Positions 26,344 through 33,530 of a DNA stretch of 64,000 bases are shown here, in pieces (position 1 is the first letter of the stretch; the number at the start of each line of letters is the position of its first letter). The DNA comes from JAFGGG01 sp964638895 (GTDB lineage: Bacteria > Spirochaetota > Spirochaetia > SZUA-6 > RPPD01): NCBI GenBank assembly GCA_964638895.1, contig CAZWYY010000005.1, positions 26,856 to 90,855 of the forward strand, given 5' to 3'. Below the pieces are notes generated by a model. It was not told the DNA's origin, searched no databases, and worked only from the letters and a program-made list of their open reading frames with translations. Both the position numbers and the translations under genes were made by a program.

Positions 26344-27206
26344 ACAGTATGACCGGTTTCGGTTACAGCGAATATAATAACGAGGATTATAATATAAGCA
26401 TTGAGGCGAAATCATACAACAACAGGTTTCTGGATTTAAACCTGGCCCTGCCGCCGTTCTTAAGCCAGCTTGAGGAAAGAATACGGCAGGAGACCGTAAA
26501 GCGTATAAAAAGGGGCAGGGTGGAGATTTACTTTAAAATAAAAAATTTTAACGAGGAACTTGAGATTGTCATAGATAAAAAAAGCCTGGAAGCGCACGTG
26601 CGGGCGCTGCATGAGCTTAATACCCTGGCCGGGCTGCACGATGAACTGCATCTGTCCCATCTGCTTAGAATCGAGGGAATACTCAAAACCTACCGTTCAT
26701 TCGACCTGGAAAAATTCTGGAAGGCGCTCGGGCCGGTGCTGAACGCGGCGCTGGACAAACTTGTCGACTCGCGCCGGGTTGAGGGAGAGAAACTGGAGCT
26801 TGATATCAGGGAGATGATACAAAAGATCGGACAACAGGCGGATCTTATAGAATCTCTGGTGCCTGAAATTGAAAAAAAAATCCGCCTGACGGTAAGGCAG
26901 AAATTCGACGAACTGCTGGGAAAGGACATCGATGATTCCCGCGTGCTGGCCGAGATCGCGGCGCTGGTAATCCGGTTCGATATCAACGAAGAGGTGGTAA
27001 GAATGAAAACCCACCTGGAAAGCTTTCAAAAAAGCATGAGCGAGGATGAGCTTCCGGGCAAAAAGCTTGATTTCATCTGCCAGGAACTGAACCGGGAGAT
27101 AAACACCATAAGCGCTAAAAGCCTGTTGATCGAGATGAACAATGCGGCGATTGCCGTCAAGGAACTTATAGAAAGGATCAGGGAGCAGCTTCGAAATGTC
27201 GAATAG
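26340..27206 (+). CDS. YicC/YloC-family endoribonuclease
   Basis: 288 residues. It opens with the diagnostic NSMTGFG and an SYNNRFLDLN motif and ends in the conserved QELNREINTISAKS segment followed by a helical tail. YicC-family proteins are single-strand endoribonucleases involved in RNA turnover. The ATG overlaps the murC stop (ATGA), and the 3' end overlaps the kinase gene by 11 nt, so it belongs to the murC operon. Gene order yicC followed by a nucleotide kinase and omega parallels the yicC-gmk-rpoZ order of many bacteria, with gmk replaced by a Cmk-like gene. Confidence 0.92.
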   Translation: MNSMTGFGYSEYNNEDYNISIEAKSYNNRFLDLNLALPPFLSQLEERIRQETVKRIKRGRVEIYFKIKNFNEELEIVIDKKSLEAHVRALHELNTLAGLHDELHLSHLLRIEGILKTYRSFDLEKFWKALGPVLNAALDKLVDSRRVEGEKLELDIREMIQKIGQQADLIESLVPEIEKKIRLTVRQKFDELLGKDIDDSRVLAEIAALVIRFDINEEVVRMKTHLESFQKSMSEDELPGKKLDFICQELNREINTISAKSLLIEMNNAAIAVKELIERIREQLRNVE

Positions 27207-27732
27207 ATTGACGGTGGCCATATCCGGTAAAAGCGGCTGCGGTAATACCTCGGTCTCAAACCTGGTGGCCGAGAAACTTGGCCTGCGCCACATTAACTAC
27301 ACCTTTCACAGTATCGCGCGTGAATGCGGGTACACCTTTGAAGAGATCATGGAAAAAGCGGAGACCGATTCTCATTATGACCTGTACCTTGACAAAAAGC
27401 AGGTTGAGCTTGCGCATGACGGGAACTGCGTACTAGGCTCACGCTTGGCCATCTGGCTGCTGAAACGCGCCCAGATCAAGGTGTATCTTGAGGCGTCATT
27501 GAGTGTGCGCGCGGGACGTATAGCACGGCGGGAGAACAAGGACGTTACCATGGCCTCCAGGGAAACGGACGAGCGCGACCGCAAGGACCATAACCGGTTT
27601 TACCGTCTTTACGGTATTGATAATGACATCTATGACTTCGCCGATATTGTTGTGGATACGGAACAGGGAGATCAGCACTATGTAACCGAGACCATCATAC
27701 GGTATGTACGTGAACGCGGATTTTTAAGATAA
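27196..27732 (+). CDS. cytidylate-kinase-like P-loop kinase with Asn in the Walker A lysine position
   Basis: 178 residues of the archaeal-type/short CMP kinase family (Cytidylate_kin2-like). The Walker A at 11-18 reads GKSGCGNT, so the usual Lys of GxxGxGK[ST] is Asn17. The LID-type region has RRENKDVTMASRETDERDRKDHNRFYRLYG with several conserved Arg/Asp residues. It would phosphorylate CMP/dCMP, but the missing Lys makes either an altered mechanism or another substrate possible. I recall similar GKSGCGN loops in spirochaete proteins but cannot verify this here. It overlaps yicC by 11 nt. Confidence 0.72.
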   Translation: MSNRLTVAISGKSGCGNTSVSNLVAEKLGLRHINYTFHSIARECGYTFEEIMEKAETDSHYDLYLDKKQVELAHDGNCVLGSRLAIWLLKRAQIKVYLEASLSVRAGRIARRENKDVTMASRETDERDRKDHNRFYRLYGIDNDIYDFADIVVDTEQGDQHYVTETIIRYVRERGFLR

Positions 27733-27757
27733 ATTGCTTGAGTATCGAAATCAATAC

Positions 27758-27786
27758 TTTACACATACATGAAACTATGGTATAGT
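27758..27786 (+). promoter_or_regulatory. promoter of rpoZ-miaA
   Basis: TTTACA (27758-27763), 17-nt spacer, TATAGT (27781-27786), then an SD CAGGAGGAAG around 27801-27810 before the ATG at 27819. This is a conventional leadered promoter, in contrast to several others here. Confidence 0.6.
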
Positions 27787-27818
27787 GCCACCGGTTTTAC
27801 AGGAGGAAGAGACAGGAA

Positions 27819-28010
27819 ATGATTTTACCATTGGATTTACTGATTAAAGACACGGGGAATATGTATCTGCTGGCCTGCGCAGCCATTCACCGCGTTGCCC
27901 AGCTCAGCAGTACCGAAGAAGAGGATTTGGAGCAGTATCAAAAGAAATTTGTTTCGGTTTCCTTAAAACAAATTTTAAACAATGAAATTCTGTATAAGCT
28001 GGAAGAATAA
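27819..28010 (+). CDS. rpoZ: RNA polymerase omega subunit (short)
   Basis: 63 residues beginning MILPLDLLI, with a central helix NMYLLACAAIHRVAQL that matches the R/N-x-y-L-A-a-A-R-a-q-l core of omega, and a C-terminal KQILNNEILYKLEE resembling the family tail. Omega assists RNA polymerase assembly by holding beta'. It sits between the yicC-kinase pair and miaA, a position common for rpoZ. It has its own promoter and an SD. The last 29 nt overlap miaA in another frame. Divergent enough that confidence is moderate. Confidence 0.72.
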   Translation: MILPLDLLIKDTGNMYLLACAAIHRVAQLSSTEEEDLEQYQKKFVSVSLKQILNNEILYKLEE

Positions 28011-28926
28011 TACAAAACAGTCCGTTGTCATTTTATTCGGCCCTACCGCCGTGGGCAAAACACAGGTCATTCAGGCGTTACAAGGATACAATCTTGAGAT
28101 TATAAGCGCGGATTCGATGCAGGTGTACAAATTTATGGATGTGGGAACCGCGAAACCGTCGTTGTCACTGCGTACGGAAATTCCACATCATCTGCTTGAT
28201 GTAGCGGATCCCTCATACCAGTTTAATGCCGGGGACTTTGTGAAACGGGCACAGCGGCTTATTCCCGCAATTTATAACCGCAATAACCTGCCGGTAATCT
28301 GCGGGGGTACCGCTTATTATATACGCTGTTTTGTTTACGGCCTGCCCGCTTCTCCCCGGGGTAAATCCGCCGCCCGCGCGCGCATAAAGCAGCAATACAT
28401 GAATACGGATAACGGCACGCTTTTCGCCGAGCTATCACGTGTTGATCCGGAAAGCACCGCGAGAATAAACCCAAATGACCGCTACCGTATCCTGCGGGCA
28501 TTGGAGGTCATACATACCTCAGGCAGGCCCCTTTCCGCATACACGGTGCCGGACTCCCTGAGAACGGATTATCGCATGTTGCTTTTGGGGCTTTTCAGGG
28601 AAAAAAAGGAACTTGATATGCGGATTAATACCAGGGTGGAGCGGATGTTCGAGCGAGGGCTGCTTGCCGAAATCCGGGACCTTATAAGGCGGAGTTATAC
28701 GGAGTCCGACCCCGGTATGCGGGGTATCGGATACCGCGAGTTTTTCCGGATGCAAAAAAACTGCACCATCCTGGAACAGGTTAAGGAAGAGATAAAACAC
28801 AATTCCAGAAAGTACGCCAAAAGGCAGATGACGTTTTTTAAAAGCCTGCCCGGCGTGCGGTGGATACAGGCCGATGATTTCACGGCAATCGAACAAAGCA
28901 TACATGAGTTTCTACGGGACGGTTGA
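27982..28926 (+). CDS. miaA: tRNA dimethylallyltransferase
   Basis: 314 residues with the MiaA P-loop GPTAVGKTQ (19-27), the ISADSMQVYKFMDVGTAKPS signature, the GGTAYYIRCFVYGL segment and the C-terminal GIGYREF and YAKRQMTFFKSLPGVRW motifs. It transfers an isopentenyl group to A37 of tRNAs reading UNN codons. The ATG chosen lies inside rpoZ, giving a 29-nt overlap and likely translational re-initiation. Further-downstream starts would delete the start of the P-loop strand. Length is normal. Confidence 0.94.
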   Translation: MKFCISWKNNTKQSVVILFGPTAVGKTQVIQALQGYNLEIISADSMQVYKFMDVGTAKPSLSLRTEIPHHLLDVADPSYQFNAGDFVKRAQRLIPAIYNRNNLPVICGGTAYYIRCFVYGLPASPRGKSAARARIKQQYMNTDNGTLFAELSRVDPESTARINPNDRYRILRALEVIHTSGRPLSAYTVPDSLRTDYRMLLLGLFREKKELDMRINTRVERMFERGLLAEIRDLIRRSYTESDPGMRGIGYREFFRMQKNCTILEQVKEEIKHNSRKYAKRQMTFFKSLPGVRWIQADDFTAIEQSIHEFLRDG

Positions 28927-28960
28927 AAAACCTGTTCCGTGGTCCCATAAACCGCACCCC

Positions 28961-28989
28961 TTGACTATAATTCAATTTATACGCATAAT
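28961..28989 (+). promoter_or_regulatory. promoter P1 upstream of the small ribosomal protein gene
   Basis: TTGACT (28961-28966), 17-nt spacer, CATAAT (28984-28989). Lies 114 nt before the 29-codon gene. Confidence 0.5.
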
Positions 28990-29021
28990 AGTGCACTCCC
29001 ATTGCTTAACATTCACACTGT

Positions 29022-29050
29022 TTGACTCTTGCGGCCGGTGTGTTTATTTT
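29022..29050 (+). promoter_or_regulatory. promoter P2 upstream of the small ribosomal protein gene
   Basis: TTGACT (29022-29027), 17-nt spacer, TATTTT (29045-29050). Same -35 hexamer as P1, 61 bp further downstream. Confidence 0.45.
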
Positions 29051-29102
29051 AAGATAGAGTGATGAGTGGAAATTGCATAACCTTAGAAAGGGGTGATACC
29101 AG

Positions 29103-29192
29103 GTGCCTTGCGGTAGGAAGAGAAAAAGACACAAGATTGCTACGCACAAACGGAAGAAAAAACTCAGAAAAAACCGTCACAAGAAGAAATAG
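29103..29192 (+). CDS. 29-residue basic protein, bS22/mS38-like (AURKAIP1/COX24 domain)
   Basis: GTG start with an excellent SD AGGGGTGAT (29089-29097). The product begins MPCGRKRKRHKIATHKRKKK and continues LRKNRHKKK, almost entirely Lys/Arg/His. This is the pattern of the small AURKAIP1/COX24-domain proteins, whose relatives mS38 (mitochondria) and bS22 (mycobacteria) are bound in the small ribosomal subunit near the decoding region. Assignment rests on this recognised pattern and on the strong SD. The tandem promoters and the good SD suggest high expression. Such genes are often missed because of their length. Confidence 0.78.
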   Translation: MPCGRKRKRHKIATHKRKKKLRKNRHKKK

Positions 29193-29210
29193 GGTAAATA
29201 TTCCCGGCAG

Positions 29211-29233
29211 TCCTACTGATAATTATAGTAGGA
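29211..29233 (+). promoter_or_regulatory. hairpin overlapping the flgH-like Shine-Dalgarno
   Basis: TCCTACT (29211-29217), 9-nt loop, AGTAGGA (29227-29233): a perfect 7-bp stem whose 3' arm contains the AGGAG SD for the ATG at 29241. There is no U-tract, so a translation-blocking hairpin is more likely than a terminator. Confidence 0.6.
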
Positions 29234-29240
29234 GTTCGTT

Positions 29241-29933
29241 ATGTTAAAATCAATAACCTTAGGTTATCTCCTTGTCTTGTGTTGTTCGGTGATGTTCGCC
29301 GAAAGCCTCTGGGATGATACGTTTCCCGGCTATATCGCCGGCAGTTCGGCATTGGCCGTTGGCGATATCGTGATGGTTGAAATAGACGCGAACATGCAGC
29401 TGCAGTTCAACTCTTCCAGCAAGGATTCAAAAACCGTCACCCTGGAGTTCAGCGGCGGCGAATACGGCGACCTGTTCTCCTTTCTGCCCCGCGCCCTGGC
29501 GCGCGGCGACAGGGCGGTGCAGGGCGGGGAGAGTTACAGCCTGAAAACCGACCTTGTTACCCGAATAACACAGATTGACGCCAATGGAAACGCCTTTATC
29601 CAGGGTACGCGAACCATCCAGTTTGAGGGCAAGGGCGACAGCATCACTCTTTCCGGCTGGGTGAGTCCGAAGGACCTGGACGAGCAGCGTAAAATATCCT
29701 ATACCAAGGTTGCCGACGTGCGGCTGGCCTTCAGAAGCTTTTTACAGCCCCAGGGAACGGTATTGACCGACCAGGATATTCAACGCATAATCGCCGAAGG
29801 CACAGCGCCTCCCGCCGGCACGGGTGGGACGGCAGCCCCCGGACAGGCCGGAACCTTGGGTTTGACCGATGCCAAGAAAAGAGAACTCGTCTTGGAATAT
29901 ATAAACAGGATTGTTGACATTATATTCCGCTGA
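29241..29933 (+). CDS. FlgH-like protein (flagellar L-ring family), orphan
   Basis: 230 residues. A signal peptide (LGYLLVLCCSVMFAES) is followed by a FlgH-like body: SSALAVGDIVMVEID, a Ser-rich strand, LVTRITQIDANGNAFIQGTRTI, then ITLSGWVSPKDL and KVADVRLAFRS, which parallel the VGDIVTV, GNLVIEGSR, LSGIVRPEDI and IADARI elements of FlgH. The C-terminal tail is Gly/Ala/Pro rich. There is no clear lipobox. FlgH builds the outer-membrane L-ring in external flagella; spirochaete flagella are periplasmic, so its job here is unclear. No flagellar genes adjoin it. Confidence 0.72.
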   Translation: MLKSITLGYLLVLCCSVMFAESLWDDTFPGYIAGSSALAVGDIVMVEIDANMQLQFNSSSKDSKTVTLEFSGGEYGDLFSFLPRALARGDRAVQGGESYSLKTDLVTRITQIDANGNAFIQGTRTIQFEGKGDSITLSGWVSPKDLDEQRKISYTKVADVRLAFRSFLQPQGTVLTDQDIQRIIAEGTAPPAGTGGTAAPGQAGTLGLTDAKKRELVLEYINRIVDIIFR

Positions 29934-29936
29934 CTT

Positions 29937-30527
29937 CTATTTATACAGATCCTTCAATAGTACATCTCCCTTAAGGGGGAGCATGGTCACGCAGTAAAGA
30001 AAAAGCTCGCGGCATGCCTGCGCGTCATCCAGGGCGCGGTGGGATGAAGAAACGGACAGTTCCAGAACACGGCACAGGTACCCCAGGCTGAACTTCCCGG
30101 CCTGCGGTACGGTTTGTTTTGCCAGCTCCATGGTGTCTATGGTATGGTTGTTGGCCGCAGGCAGGGAACAGGCATTAAGCCAGTATGCAAGGAACCCGCT
30201 GTCGAAACCCGAGTTGTGGGCCACCAGCACTGACTCCGAGATAAAACGTGTGAAATGCGGCAGCACATCGCCTATGGAGGGTTTGTCCGTTAGCATATCA
30301 TCACTGATGCCGTTGATCTTGGTTGCGGCCGGGGGAACGGGAACGGTCGGCTTGATCAAGGTGGAAAAGCGCGATCCCTCTTTTTGTAACGAGAACCTCA
30401 CCGCCCCGATCTCAATAATCTGATCATTGTCAGGATACAGGCCGGTGGTTTCAAAATCAAATGCCGTGAACTCAAGCTGCGAAAGCGCTGTTGTAAGCTG
30501 TATTTTTAAAATCGTATCTTCAATCAT
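29937..30527 (-). CDS. DnaQ-like 3'-5' exonuclease (DEDDh)
   Basis: 196 residues from ATG 30527. The longer frame to 30593 would start inside the -10 box of the promoter 30584-30612 and is rejected. Exonuclease motifs are clear: FDFETTGL (ExoI, D and E), HNSGFDSGFL (ExoII, D) and HRALDDA (ExoIII, H and D). The family includes the proofreading epsilon subunit and stand-alone exonucleases. As a short stand-alone protein it could serve as a Pol III epsilon-like subunit or in DNA repair. It ends 4 bases after the flgH-like stop, convergent. Confidence 0.88.
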   Translation of the reverse strand: MIEDTILKIQLTTALSQLEFTAFDFETTGLYPDNDQIIEIGAVRFSLQKEGSRFSTLIKPTVPVPPAATKINGISDDMLTDKPSIGDVLPHFTRFISESVLVAHNSGFDSGFLAYWLNACSLPAANNHTIDTMELAKQTVPQAGKFSLGYLCRVLELSVSSSHRALDDAQACRELFLYCVTMLPLKGDVLLKDLYK

Positions 30528-30583
30528 ATATAGCCGTTTCTCGGCAGGCCGCCCGGAATACCTGGACTCCCTGTGTTGTTCTA

Positions 30584-30612
30584 ATATAAGCACAGCATAA
30601 AAAATAAATCAA
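30584..30612 (-). promoter_or_regulatory. promoter of the DnaQ-like exonuclease gene
   Basis: On the minus strand TTGATT (30612-30607), 17-nt spacer, TTATAT (30589-30584), about 50 nt before the ATG at 30527. Confidence 0.5.
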
Positions 30613-30651
30613 CATCATAGGGGCCGGGCGGCAGGATACGTTACTCCGTGC

Positions 30652-31224
30652 TTAGGTCCGGGGTGAAAGCCCGAGTTCCTTCTCACTGAACACAACAGCG
30701 GAAAAGATTTCAATCTGGATATCGTTGAGTTTCCAGCAGTTGCCGGGCAGGCCCGCTTTCTGGCAGGTATGAAACAGAAACTCCTCACGGTTCCAGCCGT
30801 ACTGGGTGGCGACCTGGGGCAGAAGCAGTCCCGAATAAAGCCCGCGACGGACCAGGATTCCGTGGGTTCCTACTTCGATCTCATTGATATCATCAATTCT
30901 TTTTAGCGGGGAAAGGACCGAGATCTCAATCTCGATCTGTTCCAGTTCGGACGGGGAAAGGGGAGGGAACCTGGGGTCGCTGAACGCGGCCGACTGGGCC
31001 ATTTCCTTTACCGTCTCGTATAACGGTTTGATTCCCTGAATGTAGCCGATACACCCGCGAAGCTTTCCGTTTATGTGCAGGCTTACAAACGCGCCGCAGG
31101 GAACGGAAAGGTGTTCGCCGGGTTCGACATACTGTACCGGCGTGCGCGTCAATCTGGCCCCGATTGACAGGCGCGCGGTTTCCAACAGTAGCAGTTTATC
31201 TTCCGTACTTAAATTAAATTCCAT
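30652..31224 (-). CDS. AMMECR1-domain protein (AmmeMemoRadiSam protein A)
   Basis: 190 residues from ATG 31224, supported by a GAGGA SD; the frame reaching to 31404 lies inside the neighbouring Memo gene and is not family-like. The AMMECR1 core is present: LRGCIGY, AAFSDPRFPPLSPSEL, EIEISVLSPL, GLLLPQVATQYGWNREEFL and CQKAGLP. The biochemical function of this family is unknown; it often occurs with Memo and a radical-SAM protein. It lies 1 nt after the Memo gene, so the two are co-translated. No radical-SAM partner is within the window. Confidence 0.9.
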   Translation of the reverse strand: MEFNLSTEDKLLLLETARLSIGARLTRTPVQYVEPGEHLSVPCGAFVSLHINGKLRGCIGYIQGIKPLYETVKEMAQSAAFSDPRFPPLSPSELEQIEIEISVLSPLKRIDDINEIEVGTHGILVRRGLYSGLLLPQVATQYGWNREEFLFHTCQKAGLPGNCWKLNDIQIEIFSAVVFSEKELGLSPRT

Positions 31225-31225
31225 A

Positions 31226-32053
31226 CTATTTTTCCTCTTTTTTATGAAATGAAACGGCCGCATAATGAACCAGCTCATTGTAATTAAAATTGGTATCCGC
31301 CGAGCATCCGTGGGAAATGACCTCCGTAATCCAATTAATATTTTTAAAGGAAAGGAGGGTGGCGATACAACCGGCGCCGCAGGAGCTGATTTTTCTTTTG
31401 GCATATGCGTCCAGAATTCCGCCGGGATCGCCCTTCACGATAAGCTTAAGCAGGGTATCGGCCTCCTGCCTGGCATCCGTTCCCTTGATATACGAGGTAA
31501 GATTGGCAGAAATAATAAACAGGGTCTCCCCGTACCGTTCCGTAAACACAACCTGGAGGGCGTTGGAGAGAAGCTTTACGGTTCCGGCGCTCACTTTTCC
31601 CAGCAGAATGGGGATAATCGTGGCATTGGGAAATAAGTACTGCACAAACGGAAGCTGAACCTCTATGCAGTGTTCTTCCAAGTGCGGAATGTCGTTTTTA
31701 AAAAACAGGGTACCGCATTCAACCAGTTCATCCAGCAAAGCATGGTCTACATGCATGAGGCCGAACGGGGTCCGGAAACTCTCGGATTCCGGAAGATAGA
31801 TCTCTTCCTGGGGATCGCGGTGTGCCGGCGCCAGGATAACGATATGTTTGACCGCTCTGCCTGCGGCGGCCAGAAAAGAGCTGGCGGCAATAGGCCCGGC
31901 ATAACGGTACCCGGCGTGCGGGACCATGATGGCAGACGCGTCACCCCGGTCGGCTCCGGCTTGATTGAGGAGTTTTTCTATCAGCTGCCTGGCGTGCTTT
32001 TTATCCGATGGATAAAAAATACCCTCCACGATAGGCTCCCGTATTTTAACCAT
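31226..32053 (-). CDS. Memo-family protein (AmmeMemoRadiSam protein B)
   Basis: 275 residues of the MEMO/LigB-like fold: VPHAGYRYAGP near residue 45, LAPAHRDP (75-82), EEHCIEVQLPF (125-135) and SSCGAGCIATLL in the C-terminal third. Two His and one Cys corresponding to the Memo metal site are conserved, while the usual S-D-x-S-H-Y element reads SANLTSY here, so one polar position differs. Human MEMO1 binds iron or copper and is redox-active; the bacterial role is not established. It is followed by the AMMECR1 gene. Confidence 0.9.
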   Translation of the reverse strand: MVKIREPIVEGIFYPSDKKHARQLIEKLLNQAGADRGDASAIMVPHAGYRYAGPIAASSFLAAAGRAVKHIVILAPAHRDPQEEIYLPESESFRTPFGLMHVDHALLDELVECGTLFFKNDIPHLEEHCIEVQLPFVQYLFPNATIIPILLGKVSAGTVKLLSNALQVVFTERYGETLFIISANLTSYIKGTDARQEADTLLKLIVKGDPGGILDAYAKRKISSCGAGCIATLLSFKNINWITEVISHGCSADTNFNYNELVHYAAVSFHKKEEK

Positions 32054-32074
32054 GAAGATATGCCCCCAATGAAT

Positions 32075-32103
32075 AGCTTAGTGGTTTGTCGCTGAATTTT
32101 CAA
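32075..32103 (-). promoter_or_regulatory. candidate promoter of memo-ammecr1
   Basis: On the minus strand TTGAAA (32103-32098), 17-nt spacer, TAAGCT (32080-32075), 21 nt before the ATG at 32053. Confidence 0.4.
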
Positions 32104-32105
32104 TA

Positions 32106-33530
32106 TTAAGATGAATCTTTTAAACGCTTGAGGCGAACGGCATCTAATGTAACAAACAGGTTTTTTTCATGTGTGGGAATCACCAAGCCCGGTTTACCGC
32201 CCTTCACCTTTTTTAGATATTTCACCTGGGTGTAATATACGTTGCCCCGGTTTGATTTTTTTGCCTTGCTTGCGGCAAGAGCCAGGTTTCCGGCATCAAG
32301 CAGGGTATCCAATGGAACGCTTTTCCCGCGAATGCTTTTAATAAACACGTACGAACCGGGGTAATCCCGGGAATGCAGCCAGTAGTCGTTCCCGCGCATG
32401 GTATGACGCAGCAGATACTCATTCTCCCGTGAATTCCTGCCCACGATCACGGTGAATCCATTTGACAGGTAACGCATACCGGGCACGGATTCGTTTCTTT
32501 TGGGCGGCGCTCCGGGCCTGCGTTTTTTTAGTATTTCACCCAACCACACAACATCGGTACAGGATGAAACGGACTCCTGCTGCTTACGGATATGTTCCAG
32601 TTGGGCAAGGCTGCGCTCACGCTCGCTTTGCAGACGAAGATGTTCTTGTTTATTTCTTTTATAGATACGGTAATATTTTTCGGCGTTTTCCGCGGGGGTA
32701 AGGTTTACATCCAGGCTTATTTCCAAAGGGGAGTTCCCATGGTAAAAATCCGATGCCGTACACCATTTGTCCCCCTTATGCAGGGTGTGGAACAGCCCCA
32801 TAATAATGTCTCCGTATTCTTTATAGCGTTCATAACCGCCGATACGTTCGGTTTGGGCTTTTATGTTTTCTAATTTTAAAAGCAGCCGGTTTTCCGACTG
32901 TGCAAGTTCGTTTATAACGGAATCCTTTAATCTGATAAGGTGTTCATCCTGCTCCTGTGCAAAAAAATACTCCTCGACCTTTGTATTAAAATCTCCCGTA
33001 CCGGGCAGTTCGCGGACGCGGTACTCCGTATTTTTCCGCGGGGCTTTTCTTTTTATAACGGTCTGCAGGGAAAAATTACCGCCCGATATTTCACCGCGTG
33101 CCGGCCTACGGAAAAGGGCGTCGAGAATGATTCCATGCTCATCGGTCGCGATGAGGTTGGGGGCGGCCGACCAGAACCTGGCCCAAAGGATTACGGTATG
33201 CGTTCCCGAGGCGACACTGATCCTGACGATACGTTCACCGTCAACCTGTGCGGCCTCCCGGATAAAGCCGTTCCTGATATGAGCGCGCAGGAAGCTTACA
33301 AAACGCTGGGGTTTTCCGCCTGCGGCAAGCGGACGGCTGAGGCGGTGCAGGCGGCAGTATCCGGGTTTGAATACCATTAAGAGTTTAAAACGTTCTTTCC
33401 CGCTGTAAAGCTCCAGGATCAGGTATTCCGGGCGCGGTTGGTATATTTCCCGGATTTTACAGCCGGGCAGTCCGATCTCGGCCAGAATACGGTCGATCTC
33501 CTTATGGTTCAGTGAGGCGGGAGGGATCAT
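32106..33530 (-). CDS. NFACT-family protein, RqcH/FbpA-like
   Basis: 474 residues: NFACT-N domain (about 1-190), a coiled-coil middle (about 200-330) and the C-terminal NFACT-R domain (about 365-470) with EYLLRHTMRGNDYWLHSRDYPGSYVF and GNVYYTQVKYLKKVKGGKPG. RqcH directs alanine tailing of nascent chains on stalled 50S subunits. It is shorter than typical RqcH (about 570), and the DR pair required in RqcH seems to be Glu-Arg here (VDGERIV). That loss of Asp could lower tRNA recruitment; alternatively it is an NFACT paralogue. Start overlaps the macrodomain stop (ATGA). Confidence 0.82.
   Translation of the reverse strand: MIPPASLNHKEIDRILAEIGLPGCKIREIYQPRPEYLILELYSGKERFKLLMVFKPGYCRLHRLSRPLAAGGKPQRFVSFLRAHIRNGFIREAAQVDGERIVRISVASGTHTVILWARFWSAAPNLIATDEHGIILDALFRRPARGEISGGNFSLQTVIKRKAPRKNTEYRVRELPGTGDFNTKVEEYFFAQEQDEHLIRLKDSVINELAQSENRLLLKLENIKAQTERIGGYERYKEYGDIIMGLFHTLHKGDKWCTASDFYHGNSPLEISLDVNLTPAENAEKYYRIYKRNKQEHLRLQSERERSLAQLEHIRKQQESVSSCTDVVWLGEILKKRRPGAPPKRNESVPGMRYLSNGFTVIVGRNSRENEYLLRHTMRGNDYWLHSRDYPGSYVFIKSIRGKSVPLDTLLDAGNLALAASKAKKSNRGNVYYTQVKYLKKVKGGKPGLVIPTHEKNLFVTLDAVRLKRLKDSS

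Larger units (their letters stand above)
28927..29240 (+). other. 314-bp stretch between miaA and the flgH-like gene
   Basis: It holds two candidate promoters in tandem, a 29-codon ribosomal-protein-like gene with a strong SD, and a hairpin immediately before the next gene (all listed separately). No tRNA was recognised. Confidence 0.8.

Noticed and set aside
31225..31404. Longer AMMECR1 protein beginning at 31404
   Set aside because: The extra 60 residues lie inside the Memo coding region and are not family-like; ATG 31224 has a good GAGGA SD.
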